Assembly (NCBI RefSeq): GCF_023169965.1
Contig: NZ_AP025592.1
Location: forward strand, 3,100,001 to 3,164,000
Direction of reading: 5' to 3'
Length of the DNA: 64,000 bases
Origin: Anaeromyxobacter paludicola
GTDB lineage: Bacteria > Myxococcota > Myxococcia > Myxococcales > Anaeromyxobacteraceae
Shown here piece after piece: positions 35,388 through 44,260 of the stretch. Under the pieces are notes generated by a model, which searched no databases, was not told the origin of the DNA, and saw nothing but the letters and a program-made list of their open reading frames with translations. Every line of letters starts with the position of its first letter. The first letter of the stretch is position 1. Made by a program: the position numbers and the translations under genes.

Positions 35388-36878
35388 TCAGCTGGCGAGT
35401 CGCGAGCGGCCGGGCTCGTGCCGGGCCGGGGCGAGAGGGACGTCCGGATCGAAGCGATCGAGGGCGTCGTGAAGATACCCGCAGAGCAGCTCGACGGCGA
35501 TCTCGGTGTCGCGGGAGAGCTTGCGGCGGCCGTCGCGCCAGCCCAGCTCGAGCTCGTCTCCGCCCGGACGCTCGGGGCGGAGCGAGAAGCGGGCCACGAA
35601 CGGCGCCGGGCCCGCCTCCTGGAAGCCGTCGCTGACGATCGGCTGGTTGGCGCCGGCCGGCCCGCCGCGGCGGAGCGCGACGCAGCTCACGCCGAGCACC
35701 GGCGCGGCGGCGCACACGGCCACCCAGACGTCCTCTCCCCGGTCGGCGCGGGCGAGCCGCTCGCCGACCTCGCGGATCGCCTGCAGCGTCATCACGTTGC
35801 GCCGGCGGCGCTCCAGGAGGTCGCGGGGACAGCTCATCCGGAGGTAGCCGAGCCGGCGCAGGCCGAGCACGAAGGTGGCGGCCACGCCCACCAGGAACGC
35901 CGCGGCCGCGACGCCGCTCAGCCGAGTGAGGGCGACCGCGGAGCACCCGAGCAGCGCCGACGCCGCCCAGAGAGCGCGCACCGCCTGCTTCTGGGTGAGC
36001 CCGCGTTCGAGCAGGCGGTGGTGGATGTGGTCGCGGTCGGCGGCGAAGAGCGGCACGCCGCGGACGGCCCGGCGCGCCATCGCGAGCAGCGTGTCGGCGA
36101 TGGGCAGGCCGAGCGCCACCACCGGGATGGCCAGCGCCACCGCGGCCGAGGACTTGTGCGCGGTCTGGATCGAGCTCACCGCGAGGACGAAGCCGAGGAA
36201 CATGCTCCCGGTGTCGCCCATGAAGATGCGCGCCGGGTTGAGGTTGTAGCGGAGGAAGCCCAGGATCGCGCCGCCGAGCGCGCCCATGAAGAGCATCATG
36301 AGCGCGTTGCCGCGGCTCGTCGCCTCGACGAAGGTCGCCACCACCGCGATCAGCGCCGTCCCGCCCGCGAGGCCGTCGAGGCCGTCGATCAGGTTGAGCG
36401 CGTTGATCACCCCCGCGATCCAGAGCATGGTGAGCGGCAGGCCCAGCCACCCCACGCTGACGGTGTGGAGCAGCGGGACGGCGATCGCGTCGATGCGAAA
36501 CCCGAACGCGTACATCAGGGCGGCGACGCCGAACTGGACCGCGAACTTGAGGCGCGCGCCGGCGCCGAAGAGATCGTCGTAGACGCCGAGCGCCGCGATC
36601 ACGGCGCCGCCCAGGAAGAGCCCGAGCGCGTGCGGGAGGTCCCCCCAGAAGCGCGCCCCCACCCCGCTCCCGTGCACGAGGAGCAGCGCGAGGAGCGGCG
36701 CGTAGAACGCGACGACGATCGCGATCCCGCCCAGGCGGGGAATGGGGCGGCCGTGGATCTTTCGCGAGCTCAGGGCGTGGTCGAGGAACCCGTACCGGTG
36801 CGCCGCCGCGCCCACCACCGGCGTCAGCCACGCGCTGGTGGCGGCCGAAAGTGAGAAGGCGATGGCGGCGGTCTTCAT
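35388..36878 (-). CDS. Initiating phosphoglycosyltransferase, MraY/WecA family, with C-terminal extension
   Basis: A 496-residue protein. Residues 1-350 are a polytopic MraY/WecA-like enzyme: 'HGRPIPRLGGIAIVVAFY', the Asp pair in 'GVYDDLFGAGARLKF', 'NALNLIDGLDGLAGG', 'FMGDTGSMFLG' and 'DRDHIHHRLL'. It transfers a sugar-1-phosphate (often GlcNAc-1-P) to undecaprenyl phosphate, the first step of repeat-unit synthesis. About 140 further residues form a soluble tail ('VWVAVCAAAPVLGVSCVALR', 'DTEIAVELLCGYLHDAL'), which is unusual for the family and could be a regulatory domain. The gene lies 10 bases upstream of wzc. A strong palindrome sits 37 bases before its start. Confidence 0.92.
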   Translation of the reverse strand: MKTAAIAFSLSAATSAWLTPVVGAAAHRYGFLDHALSSRKIHGRPIPRLGGIAIVVAFYAPLLALLLVHGSGVGARFWGDLPHALGLFLGGAVIAALGVYDDLFGAGARLKFAVQFGVAALMYAFGFRIDAIAVPLLHTVSVGWLGLPLTMLWIAGVINALNLIDGLDGLAGGTALIAVVATFVEATSRGNALMMLFMGALGGAILGFLRYNLNPARIFMGDTGSMFLGFVLAVSSIQTAHKSSAAVALAIPVVALGLPIADTLLAMARRAVRGVPLFAADRDHIHHRLLERGLTQKQAVRALWAASALLGCSAVALTRLSGVAAAAFLVGVAATFVLGLRRLGYLRMSCPRDLLERRRRNVMTLQAIREVGERLARADRGEDVWVAVCAAAPVLGVSCVALRRGGPAGANQPIVSDGFQEAGPAPFVARFSLRPERPGGDELELGWRDGRRKLSRDTEIAVELLCGYLHDALDRFDPDVPLAPARHEPGRSRLAS

Positions 36879-36914
36879 GTCCCGGGGCGTGACGTCCGTC
36901 CCGCGTTCCGGGGC

Positions 36915-36929
36915 GACCCATCATGGGTC
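36915..36929. promoter_or_regulatory. Palindromic candidate operator before the initiating transferase
   Basis: GACCCAT-C-ATGGGTC has perfect 7-base arms around one base. It is centred 44 bases upstream of the ATG at 36878, in the only 119-base gap before this gene, where a promoter for the transferase/wzc/kinase/PAP2 operon is expected. Confidence 0.45.
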
Positions 36930-36997
36930 ACGCTAACACAAGCGAGGCACCCCTTCCAGGCCGATCAACGCTGGGTACGCGCCGTCACCTGTATGTT

Positions 36998-38194
36998 TCA
37001 CAAGCGATCGAGCAGGCGCTCGAAGGATCGGCAGGCCACGCGCCGATCGTGGTGTTTTTCGAGCGCTGCGCGAGCGAGCTCCCCCATTCGGATTCGCGCA
37101 TCATCCGTTCGGGTGAGCTGGAGCACCGCGTCGGCGAGCCTTTCCGCCGCGCCGTTCGGGACGACGACGCCGCACGCCTCCCTGGAGAGCGTCCGGGCGA
37201 CCTCGCACTCTTCCGGTCCCGCGAACAGGGTCGGCCGGCCGGCGGCGAGGATGCCGTACAGCTTCGAGGGCTCGACCAGCCCGAGGAACGCGGGCTGCAG
37301 CGAGGCGAGGTGCAGGTCGGCGGCCGAGAGCGACAGGGCCAGCCGATCGCGCGGCTGGTAGGGGCCGAGCCGGACGTTCGGGAGCTCGCGAGCGGCGAGC
37401 TCCACCTCCCGCCGGCGCTCGCCGTCGCCGAGGAAGACGAAGCGGACGTCCCGGTGCTCCCGCAGGAGTCGGGCCGCGTCGAGCAGCGTCTGGAGGTCGT
37501 GCGCCCGGCCCATGTTGCCCGAGTACATGACGAGGTGGCGGGCGTCGCCCAGCAGCTCGGCCCGCAGCGGGTTCTCGCCGTGCGGGACCGGGCGCACCGC
37601 GCGCCCGTCGGCCCAGTTCGGGATCACCTCGACCCGGTCCGCGCGCGCGCCGGCCGCCAGCACCCGGTCGCGCATGGCCTCGCCGAGCACCACCACCGCG
37701 TCCGCGCGCGAGAGCACCTGCCGCGAGGCCGCGCGCATCGCCGCCGTCGCCGGGGCGCGCGGGCCGAGCACGCCCATCGCCACCGCGATCTCGGGATAGA
37801 GGTCCTGCACCCAGTAGACGAGCTTCGCCCCGCGCAGCGGTCGCACCGCCAGGGCGGCGGCGGCGATGAGCGGCGGGGTGGTCATGGCGAGGACCACGTC
37901 CTGGCGCGGGAGCCGGAGCAGCTCCACCGCGGCGGCCGCGTAGAAGCTGCCGTAGTCGAGCGCGCGGTGCGCCAGGGTCCGCTTCCCGAGCGAGGTCGCC
38001 GCCACCCGCCGGATCTCCACGCCCCGGTGGCGCTCGCGCGCCGGCAAGGTGCCGCCGCCGAGGTAGCTGCCGCGGCCGGCGAGGGCGGTCACGGAGACGC
38101 CGGCGGCGGCCAGGTCCTCCGCGAGATCGGTCGCGAGCTGCGCGGTGGCCGCGAGGTCGGGGTGGAAGAACTGGTTGAGGAGGAGGAGCTTCAT
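36998..38194 (-). CDS. Glycosyltransferase family 4 (WbuB-like)
   Basis: A 398-residue GT-B fold enzyme beginning 'MKLLLLNQFFHPDLAATAQLATDLAEDLAAAG', typical for WbuB-like family 4 transferases, with 'YWVQDLYPEIAVAMGVL', 'VIPNWADG' and the donor-binding segment 'EPSKLYGILAAGRPTLF'. It adds a sugar (in WbuB, an N-acetylated fucosamine) to the lipid-linked repeat unit on the cytoplasmic side. The ATG at 38194 overlaps the acetyltransferase stop by 4 bases. It is the last gene of the minus-strand run that starts at 48245. Confidence 0.9.
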   Translation of the reverse strand: MKLLLLNQFFHPDLAATAQLATDLAEDLAAAGVSVTALAGRGSYLGGGTLPARERHRGVEIRRVAATSLGKRTLAHRALDYGSFYAAAAVELLRLPRQDVVLAMTTPPLIAAAALAVRPLRGAKLVYWVQDLYPEIAVAMGVLGPRAPATAAMRAASRQVLSRADAVVVLGEAMRDRVLAAGARADRVEVIPNWADGRAVRPVPHGENPLRAELLGDARHLVMYSGNMGRAHDLQTLLDAARLLREHRDVRFVFLGDGERRREVELAARELPNVRLGPYQPRDRLALSLSAADLHLASLQPAFLGLVEPSKLYGILAAGRPTLFAGPEECEVARTLSREACGVVVPNGAAERLADAVLQLTRTDDARIRMGELARAALEKHHDRRVACRSFERLLDRL

Positions 38195-38760
38195 GGCGCC
38201 GAGCCGATCCTCCGCTCCTTCTGCTTCGCCGCCGGGTTGCCGGCGTAGACGCCGTACGCCTCGGTGTCGCCCGAGAGGACGCCGCCCGCGCCCAGCACCG
38301 CGTGGCTCGCGAGGCGGCTCCCGGGCAGGAGCAGCGAGCGCACCGCCGCCCAGGCGCCGTCCTCCACCGTGACGCCTTTCACCACGAGGTCGAAGGAGGG
38401 CTTCGACCAGTCGTGGTTCCCCGTCTCGACCATCACGCCCTGCGACAGGCAGACGTCGGCGCCGATCTCGATCCGGCCGAGCGAGTCGAGCCAGACGCCC
38501 TCCCCGACCCAGGTGTGGTCGCCGAGCGAGAGGTTCCAGGGGTACTTCACGGTGACGCGCGGCTTGATCACCACCCCTTCGCCGACCCTCGCGCCGAAGG
38601 CGCGGAGCAGCGCGGACTTGAGGCGCGACGGCCACGGGAAGGCGGTCTGGAGGAAGGCGCGGTGGGCCGCCAGCCAGAGGACGCGGACCGCGAGCGGCCG
38701 GCCGGGGTCGTACCAGCGGTTGTCGAAGGTGGAGAGGTCGGTGCGGCCGCGAGGGTTCAT
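38191..38760 (-). CDS. WcaF-type polysaccharide O-acetyltransferase
   Basis: A 189-residue left-handed beta-helix (hexapeptide repeat) acetyltransferase. It begins 'TFDNRWYDPGRPLAVRVLW', contains 'VVIKPRVTVKYPWNLSLGDHTWVGEGVWLDSLG' and 'LSQGVMVETGNHDW', and ends 'YGVYAGNPAAKQKERRI', all hallmarks of the colanic-acid WcaF group. It acetylates a sugar of the repeat unit or polymer using acetyl-CoA. Overlaps of 4 bases on both sides couple it to two glycosyltransferases. Confidence 0.92.
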   Translation of the reverse strand: MNPRGRTDLSTFDNRWYDPGRPLAVRVLWLAAHRAFLQTAFPWPSRLKSALLRAFGARVGEGVVIKPRVTVKYPWNLSLGDHTWVGEGVWLDSLGRIEIGADVCLSQGVMVETGNHDWSKPSFDLVVKGVTVEDGAWAAVRSLLLPGSRLASHAVLGAGGVLSGDTEAYGVYAGNPAAKQKERRIGSAP

Positions 38761-39929
38761 TCGAGGAGCTCCACGCTGGACGGAGGCGCGCCGCCTCCCA
38801 AGGACCAGCGGTACACGGAGTGGACCTGCTCCGCCACCTCCTGCCACGTGTAGCGGCGCAGGACCTCCTCGCGCCCGCGCGCGCCGAGCCGCTCCCGCTC
38901 GCCGGGCGGCAGCCGCACGAGGTCTCGCAGCGCCGCCGACAGCGAGCCCTCCTCTGGATCGCAGACCAGCCCGGCGCCGAGCGCCTGCACGTCGAAGTTG
39001 CACGCACGGGTGACGACCACCGGCAGCCCGAGGCTCATCGCCTCGAGCACCGCCATCGAGAACCCCTCCGAGTGCGAGGGCAGCACGAAGGCGTCCGCGG
39101 CCGTGAGCGCCTCCGCCTTGGCCTCCCCGAAGAGCGGGCCGGTGAAGAGCACGGACCGCTGCAGGCCGCGCTCCGCCACGCGGCCCGCCACCTCGGCGGC
39201 GTGCCCGAGCTGATCCGGGCCGGCGACCACCAATAGCCAGTCCTCGCGGGCGAGCTCCGCCTCGCGGGCGAGCCGCGCCCAGGCCTCCACCAGGATGGGC
39301 AGGCCCTTCTTCGGATGGATGCGGCCGAGGAAGAGCAGGAGGCGGCGGTTCGCGACGGACGGGAAGCGGGCCGCGAAGGCGCCTCGGTCCGGCCGCGCGG
39401 CGGGAGGCGTGACGCCGTTCGGGATCACGGCGATCGGGTTTCGCAGGCCGAGGGCCCGGAAGGCCCGCGCCTCGTTCTGGTTGAGCGCGTGCAGGCAGCG
39501 CGCGCCGCGCAGGTTGCCCTCCTCCACCAGCGCCCAGAACAGCCGCTTCTTCCAGCGGGAGTGGGCGAGCGCCCAGGGCTCCAGCATCCCGTGCGGCGTG
39601 ACCAGCACCGGGCGGCCGGACCCGCGACCCCAGCGGCGCGCCGCGCGCGACGGCCAGGTGAAGAGGCCGTGGAGGTGGAGCAGGTCCGGCGCGGGGCCGG
39701 CGAGCGCGCGCGCGAGCCCGGGGGCGAACCCGAGCGCGAGCGGGCCCCGGTGGGGGAAGAGCTCGGCCGAGTCGCCGCACTCGGTCAGCGCCGGCGCGGC
39801 GGGATCGCGCACCCCGAGCAGCCGCGGGCGGAGGCCGGCCTGGTGCTGCGCCGCCGCCAGCGCGGCCACCACCGGCGGGATGCCGCCGCCCCGCACCGAC
39901 AGGAGCCAGGTGAGGTGCGCGGGGATCAT
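38757..39929 (-). CDS. Glycosyltransferase family 4
   Basis: A 390-residue transferase: an N-terminal domain with 'LLSVRGGGIPPVVAALAAAQ', the acceptor-side 'LVTPHGMLEPWALAHSRWKKRLFW', then the GT4 C-domain 'LLFLGRIHPKKGLPILVEAW' and 'SHSEGFSMAVLEAMSLGLPVVVT' (the E-x7-E region). It is closely related to the plus-strand transferase at 58.6 kb, sharing the 'TPHG.L.PWAL' block. It probably adds one sugar of the repeat unit. It overlaps the neighbouring genes by 4 bases on both sides. Confidence 0.93.
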   Translation of the reverse strand: MIPAHLTWLLSVRGGGIPPVVAALAAAQHQAGLRPRLLGVRDPAAPALTECGDSAELFPHRGPLALGFAPGLARALAGPAPDLLHLHGLFTWPSRAARRWGRGSGRPVLVTPHGMLEPWALAHSRWKKRLFWALVEEGNLRGARCLHALNQNEARAFRALGLRNPIAVIPNGVTPPAARPDRGAFAARFPSVANRRLLLFLGRIHPKKGLPILVEAWARLAREAELAREDWLLVVAGPDQLGHAAEVAGRVAERGLQRSVLFTGPLFGEAKAEALTAADAFVLPSHSEGFSMAVLEAMSLGLPVVVTRACNFDVQALGAGLVCDPEEGSLSAALRDLVRLPPGERERLGARGREEVLRRYTWQEVAEQVHSVYRWSLGGGAPPSSVELLE

Positions 39930-40666
39930 GCCCGGCGGCAGACGTAGATCTGGTTGACGCCCAGTCGTGACAACCCAACACTTCCGGCTGCCCAGCGTTC
40001 GATTTCGAGTGTGCGCTCCTCTCCGAGTCGCCTGGCAACGAGACCTGGCAAGACGCCGAGCCCCACGACCCGCTCCACTATCAGGCCAGCGCCCTTCAAC
40101 AAATCGAGCGTCCGCCGCGCACTGAGATACCGCTCCGTGCGGCGCCCCAGCGCTCGCCTAACCAATCCGAAGGGGGCAGACACCACCTTGTAGCTGGGCA
40201 GGCTCCCGTGGTTGTTCACGATCAGTCGGGCCTCTCTATCTCGCAAACGAGCCGCGAGCCTCATCAGAACGGTCTCCCGCAACGAATCCTCGGCGTTCAG
40301 AAGGAACCGGAACGCGGTGATGAGGTCATACTCTGCCTCTACGCCCGTCTCGGCCGTGATGTCCTTCAGCAACAACTCAGCATTCGGACACTTGGCTCGG
40401 GCCTGCTCGAGCATCGCGGGGGACACATCGATTCCACGAGTCCTAGAGAAGTTCGGCTGCACATAGGAGAGGACCCGCCCTGTGCCGCAGGCGAAGTCCA
40501 GATAATCAGCAAGCCTGTTCCGGCCCCTCAGTTCCTCCACCACGCCCGCGAGCACGTTCTGCTCCAATCTCCACTGCAGATCCCAATAGCTGCCTGGCCT
40601 GTATTGGTCCGCGTCGTAGAGCGCGCCAGCACCGCTCGCCCTGAAAGCATCGCGATAGGACTTCAC
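39926..40666 (-). CDS. Class I SAM-dependent methyltransferase
   Basis: A 246-residue methyltransferase with motif I 'LDFACGTGRVLSYV', 'GIDVSPAMLEQARAKCP' and 'AEYDLITAFRFLLNAEDSL'. It may methylate a sugar or a lipid-linked intermediate. The start is GTG 40666: it has an AGGAGG site six bases upstream and overlaps the next gene's stop by 4 bases (GTGA). A TTG at 40684 was rejected. Base composition is clearly less GC-rich than in the genes downstream, so it belongs to the probable acquired segment. Confidence 0.88.
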   Translation of the reverse strand: MKSYRDAFRASGAGALYDADQYRPGSYWDLQWRLEQNVLAGVVEELRGRNRLADYLDFACGTGRVLSYVQPNFSRTRGIDVSPAMLEQARAKCPNAELLLKDITAETGVEAEYDLITAFRFLLNAEDSLRETVLMRLAARLRDREARLIVNNHGSLPSYKVVSAPFGLVRRALGRRTERYLSARRTLDLLKGAGLIVERVVGLGVLPGLVARRLGEERTLEIERWAAGSVGLSRLGVNQIYVCRRA

Positions 40667-42810
40667 GCACCGCCTCCTCTCCAACTCTGGATGATCTCAC
40701 CGGCCGCGGTGACCCCGCGCGCCTGCAAAAACAGCAGGCTCAGCATTACATCGCGCTCCCTGTATCCACACGCGTCGAAGTCAGCCAGCAGGCGAGCGGC
40801 CACCTGGCCGGGGGCCTGCCCTGCCCACCTCGTCATGCGCCCCAGCCAGAAACGAACTGGGTCCGCAAGAACGGGCGCATCCTCGGCGAAGGACTCCCAG
40901 TCGAACAACCACAGTCGCTCTCTGCTACGCACCAGATTCCAGTGCACGAAGTCTCCATGCGCACGACATGCGCGCACCTCCGCGCCGGCGCCAATCCGGG
41001 CCGCGAGGTCCTTGTACTCAGCCCCTATCAGCGGCCACCAACTCGCCTTCTCACAACGAGCCAGGCGGAACTCACTTCCCGCCAGTTCCGATTGCACTCC
41101 CGCGACGGCATCGGACCAGTGGGGCGCAACGCACTTGGCTTCCACGGGGATGCCCTCGAGAACGAGCAGTCGATGATCCTCGAACAGATCGAGCCCGATG
41201 ACTCGAGGAGCAGTGAAGCGCTCTGGGCAGACTCTCCGGATCTCGTTGATCCCAGCAGCCTCTCGAACGAGGTCTTGATCGGCGAGCGAGTCCAGGGACG
41301 CCTTTGCGAAGGCGATGCGGCGCCCGAGCTTGTCGAACAGGTGAACATAGATGCGGCGGCGCTGCAGCTGGCGGGGATGAACAAACACCGCCGCGAGATT
41401 CGCATCGCCCAGGAGGTCGCAAAGGTGCTTCTCCAGGGCCTCCGCCGAGCCTGCATTCAACGCGGCGACAGGCGTCGCAGCGGAGCGAGACACGAGCGGC
41501 GCGCCGCCACATTTCACGGCGAGCGCAATACCGCTTCGGTAAGCTCGAGCGCGAACGCTGTGTCTCGGAAGGGCTTCGACCGTGTGTCGGCTGTTCGCCC
41601 CCTCGCGGCGGCAGGCGGCGATGTCCCGACCAGCGAAGGAAAACACCCGATACCTGCGGTCGCCGGCCCGCATTGCCGTCATGAATCCCTTGACGAATGC
41701 ATCGCCGCCCCAGCGCTCCACGTCACCAGCGGCCTGAGTACCCATGGCATCGGCTCGCCCTGCGTCTCGCGCCAGCTCCGACATGGCGGCAGCAAGAGCA
41801 GGCGTTGTGGGCGGAAACGTGAACCCGTTCACCCCTGGACGCACCAGAGCAGCCGATCCGGCCGCTTCCGACACTAGAACCGGAACCCCCGCAGCCATTG
41901 CCTCATTGGTCACCAATCCCCACTGCTCGGTGGTACTCGGCAGCACGAACCCCGAAGCCAAGCCGTAATAGCTCGGCAATTCGGCATATTGCTTGAACCC
42001 CGGCATCAACACCGTGTCTTTGAGACCCAGCCTGCCTCGCGTCGCCTCCAACTCCGACCGCAGAGGGCCGTCCCCCAGGAGCACCAGCTGCCACGCCGAT
42101 TTGCCGGCTCCCCTCCGGTAGATCCCGTAGGCCTCCAGCAGGCAGCTCAGGTTCTTCTTTGGGATGAAACGCGCGCTGCAAAGGAAATAGCGCTCGGGTA
42201 GAGCCAGCTCACGGCGAAGCTTCGTTGCCACAGCGCGGGCGCGTGCCGCGCCTTCTGCGAAATACGCATTATCCACCACGTCATACCCGAGCGCTATTCG
42301 CCCTGGGTCCATGCCCATGCGAACAAGGTAATCGGCATGCGTGGGTCCGCCGACCAGGGCGGCGTCGAAGCGGCGCACAATCCAAGCCTTCCCGGTCTCC
42401 TTGAAGATGTTCCTCGCGCAGTCGTGCTCTTGGCTATCGGACATCAGGACAGCGACACGCCGGCGGCGCTTGCACCACGCCAAAGCCGAGAGCGCCTCGG
42501 CAACAGCCCACCCGTGGATCCCCACCACGTCAGGGGATTCTTCCTCGAGCGCCCGCACGACCGATACTGATCGGCGGATGGCGCTGACGTCCTGGTAATC
42601 CGCGCCTCGAATCGCCGTGCGGCGTCGGAAACCTGCAGCCACGACCGGCTCCCAATCGTACTCCCGCGTGCCGGATGCGACTTCCAGCCCCAGCACTCGC
42701 TCCTCTCCACACCTTTGCGTCAGCGCCGCCAACCGAGCTGCGTGATATGGGCCAAAACGGCCGAAGATCACGGTGATGCGGGCACTGTCGTTCACTTGGC
42801 CACCCCACAT
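40663..42810 (-). CDS. Fusion of a family 4 glycosyltransferase with an APH-like phosphotransferase domain
   Basis: About 715 residues. The N-terminal 400 are a GT4 enzyme: 'ITVIFGRFGPYHAARLAAL', 'SARFIPKKNLSCLLEAYGIY' and the E-x7-E segment 'TTEQWGLVTNEAMAAGVPVL' near 290-310. The C-terminal 280 look like an aminoglycoside-phosphotransferase/choline-kinase fold: 'AHGDFVHWNL' near 618-627 (catalytic Asp and Asn) and 'LFDWESF' near 635 (metal-binding Asp). It might add a sugar and a phosphate to the same product, or the kinase half may be regulatory. The start is ATG 42810 or GTG 42795; neither has a strong site. Lower GC than its surroundings suggests transfer. The GTGA overlap couples it to the methyltransferase. 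Confidence 0.82.
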   Translation of the reverse strand: MWGGQVNDSARITVIFGRFGPYHAARLAALTQRCGEERVLGLEVASGTREYDWEPVVAAGFRRRTAIRGADYQDVSAIRRSVSVVRALEEESPDVVGIHGWAVAEALSALAWCKRRRRVAVLMSDSQEHDCARNIFKETGKAWIVRRFDAALVGGPTHADYLVRMGMDPGRIALGYDVVDNAYFAEGAARARAVATKLRRELALPERYFLCSARFIPKKNLSCLLEAYGIYRRGAGKSAWQLVLLGDGPLRSELEATRGRLGLKDTVLMPGFKQYAELPSYYGLASGFVLPSTTEQWGLVTNEAMAAGVPVLVSEAAGSAALVRPGVNGFTFPPTTPALAAAMSELARDAGRADAMGTQAAGDVERWGGDAFVKGFMTAMRAGDRRYRVFSFAGRDIAACRREGANSRHTVEALPRHSVRARAYRSGIALAVKCGGAPLVSRSAATPVAALNAGSAEALEKHLCDLLGDANLAAVFVHPRQLQRRRIYVHLFDKLGRRIAFAKASLDSLADQDLVREAAGINEIRRVCPERFTAPRVIGLDLFEDHRLLVLEGIPVEAKCVAPHWSDAVAGVQSELAGSEFRLARCEKASWWPLIGAEYKDLAARIGAGAEVRACRAHGDFVHWNLVRSRERLWLFDWESFAEDAPVLADPVRFWLGRMTRWAGQAPGQVAARLLADFDACGYRERDVMLSLLFLQARGVTAAGEIIQSWRGGGA

Positions 42811-42916
42811 AGACTTCGCTCGAAGCCCCGGCCGCTCACGCGCGGACGCTCCCGAGGCTTTCCAATGGTTCGGTGCCGCCTCGGTACCGGCCACTTCGCG
42901 CGATTCAGGACGGCAC

Positions 42917-44260
42917 TCATCGCACGGCGGGCAACGCGCCGGAAGGGATGAGCCTCGCCTTGCGTATCCGGGCAAGCCGGAAGATCACCCGGGGAACAGC
43001 AACGTAGATCGCGAGCGGCACTGCTGCTGCGGTGAAGCCTTGACTTACAAGCCAGTGACTTGCGCTCAACACACCCGCGTAGGTCATGAATGCCCGCGGG
43101 TCATTGTGCTCCGCCGCCCGTCGGTAGAATCCCGAGGCCAGGTAACCACTCAAGAACCACAGCAATGGACTGAACCAGCCCACTTGCATGAAGACCTCGG
43201 CGACCCCGCCTACGGACGCACCCACGGTCGCTTCTCGTCCGAACACATGCGGCATTTCGTCGAGCGCGGAGCAGAACGCCCCCGTGCCGAGCTGTGGTTT
43301 ATCGCGCCAGACCGCACGCGGGATCCAATGCACGAGCAGGGACAGGTACCCGGTGCCGTACTCGTAACAGGACAGCTCCACCGCCGTCGCGATCGAGCCG
43401 CAATGATAGAAGTACTCATTGTCCCCTTCCTGCTTCACTCGCTTGCCGAACACGTCCTCGAACGTCACTTTCGAGAGCGCCTCCGACCAGCCAGCAAGCC
43501 GCTGAGTTGAGTCGACCACGTAGGAGCCGCGTTCGTCGTACAGAATGGGCCTCACGGCTACCGCCAGAAGCATGAGCACCCCGACGCCTGCGATCGAGCC
43601 GAGCACGACCTTCCGGCTCGGCTTCGTGCGAGACGTGAACCCCCCAACCAGCAGCAGCATGATGGCCATCGGGAACAAGGGGCCTCGTCGTGCGTTCAGC
43701 ACATGCGGCCACATCACCAGCGCGACCAGCCCGGCAAATGCGAGCCATCGCCCCTTCGTGCGCATGTGAGCATTCGACCGCATCACCATGAGGCACACAC
43801 CAGCGGCCGGATAGCTCACGTGGAACAACAGGTACCAGTATGCGCTTGTGTTTTCCCAATCGATCTCTGACTGGCCGATGAATCGATAGAAGGCTACCGC
43901 GCCCACCACCATTACGGTCGCCCCGAGATTCCACGCGCGTCGAGCCGAGTATCTCGTCGGCCATTCCGACAGCACCGGTCGCGAGGGTTTACGAGGCAGC
44001 CCGAATCTCCACCCCAGGAGCACGGCCGCGAGAGCCAGAAGCGCTACGGCTTGTCCGAGCTCATAAGTGTACGGTGGCAGATAGTCCGCCAGGGTCGTCG
44101 CGGCCCCCCACCCCATGAAGACGTAGAAGTACAGCCACATTGCCGCGAGCAGGAGCGGGTACTCGAGAAGACGATCGTCGCTCTTGGCGGCGGAGTAGAT
44201 GGCCCACAATGCGAGCCCCGCAGTCGCGAGGAGCAGCAGGGAAAAGAGTATGGAGATCAT
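42917..44260 (-). CDS. wzy: Polysaccharide polymerase (Wzy-type) membrane protein
   Basis: A 447-residue protein with about eleven membrane helices and little sequence conservation, as usual for Wzy. It starts 'MISILFSLLLLATAGLALWAIYSAAKS'. A large periplasmic loop of about 110 residues (from 'LYDERGSYVVDSTQRLAG' to 'PHVFGREATVGASVGG') contains 'LLVHWIPRAVWRDKPQLGTG', a pattern common to oligosaccharide repeat-unit polymerases. It joins repeat units at the outer face of the inner membrane. The ATG overlaps the upstream transferase stop by 4 bases. It has a less GC-rich codon choice than the flanking locus. Confidence 0.82.
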   Translation of the reverse strand: MISILFSLLLLATAGLALWAIYSAAKSDDRLLEYPLLLAAMWLYFYVFMGWGAATTLADYLPPYTYELGQAVALLALAAVLLGWRFGLPRKPSRPVLSEWPTRYSARRAWNLGATVMVVGAVAFYRFIGQSEIDWENTSAYWYLLFHVSYPAAGVCLMVMRSNAHMRTKGRWLAFAGLVALVMWPHVLNARRGPLFPMAIMLLLVGGFTSRTKPSRKVVLGSIAGVGVLMLLAVAVRPILYDERGSYVVDSTQRLAGWSEALSKVTFEDVFGKRVKQEGDNEYFYHCGSIATAVELSCYEYGTGYLSLLVHWIPRAVWRDKPQLGTGAFCSALDEMPHVFGREATVGASVGGVAEVFMQVGWFSPLLWFLSGYLASGFYRRAAEHNDPRAFMTYAGVLSASHWLVSQGFTAAAVPLAIYVAVPRVIFRLARIRKARLIPSGALPAVR

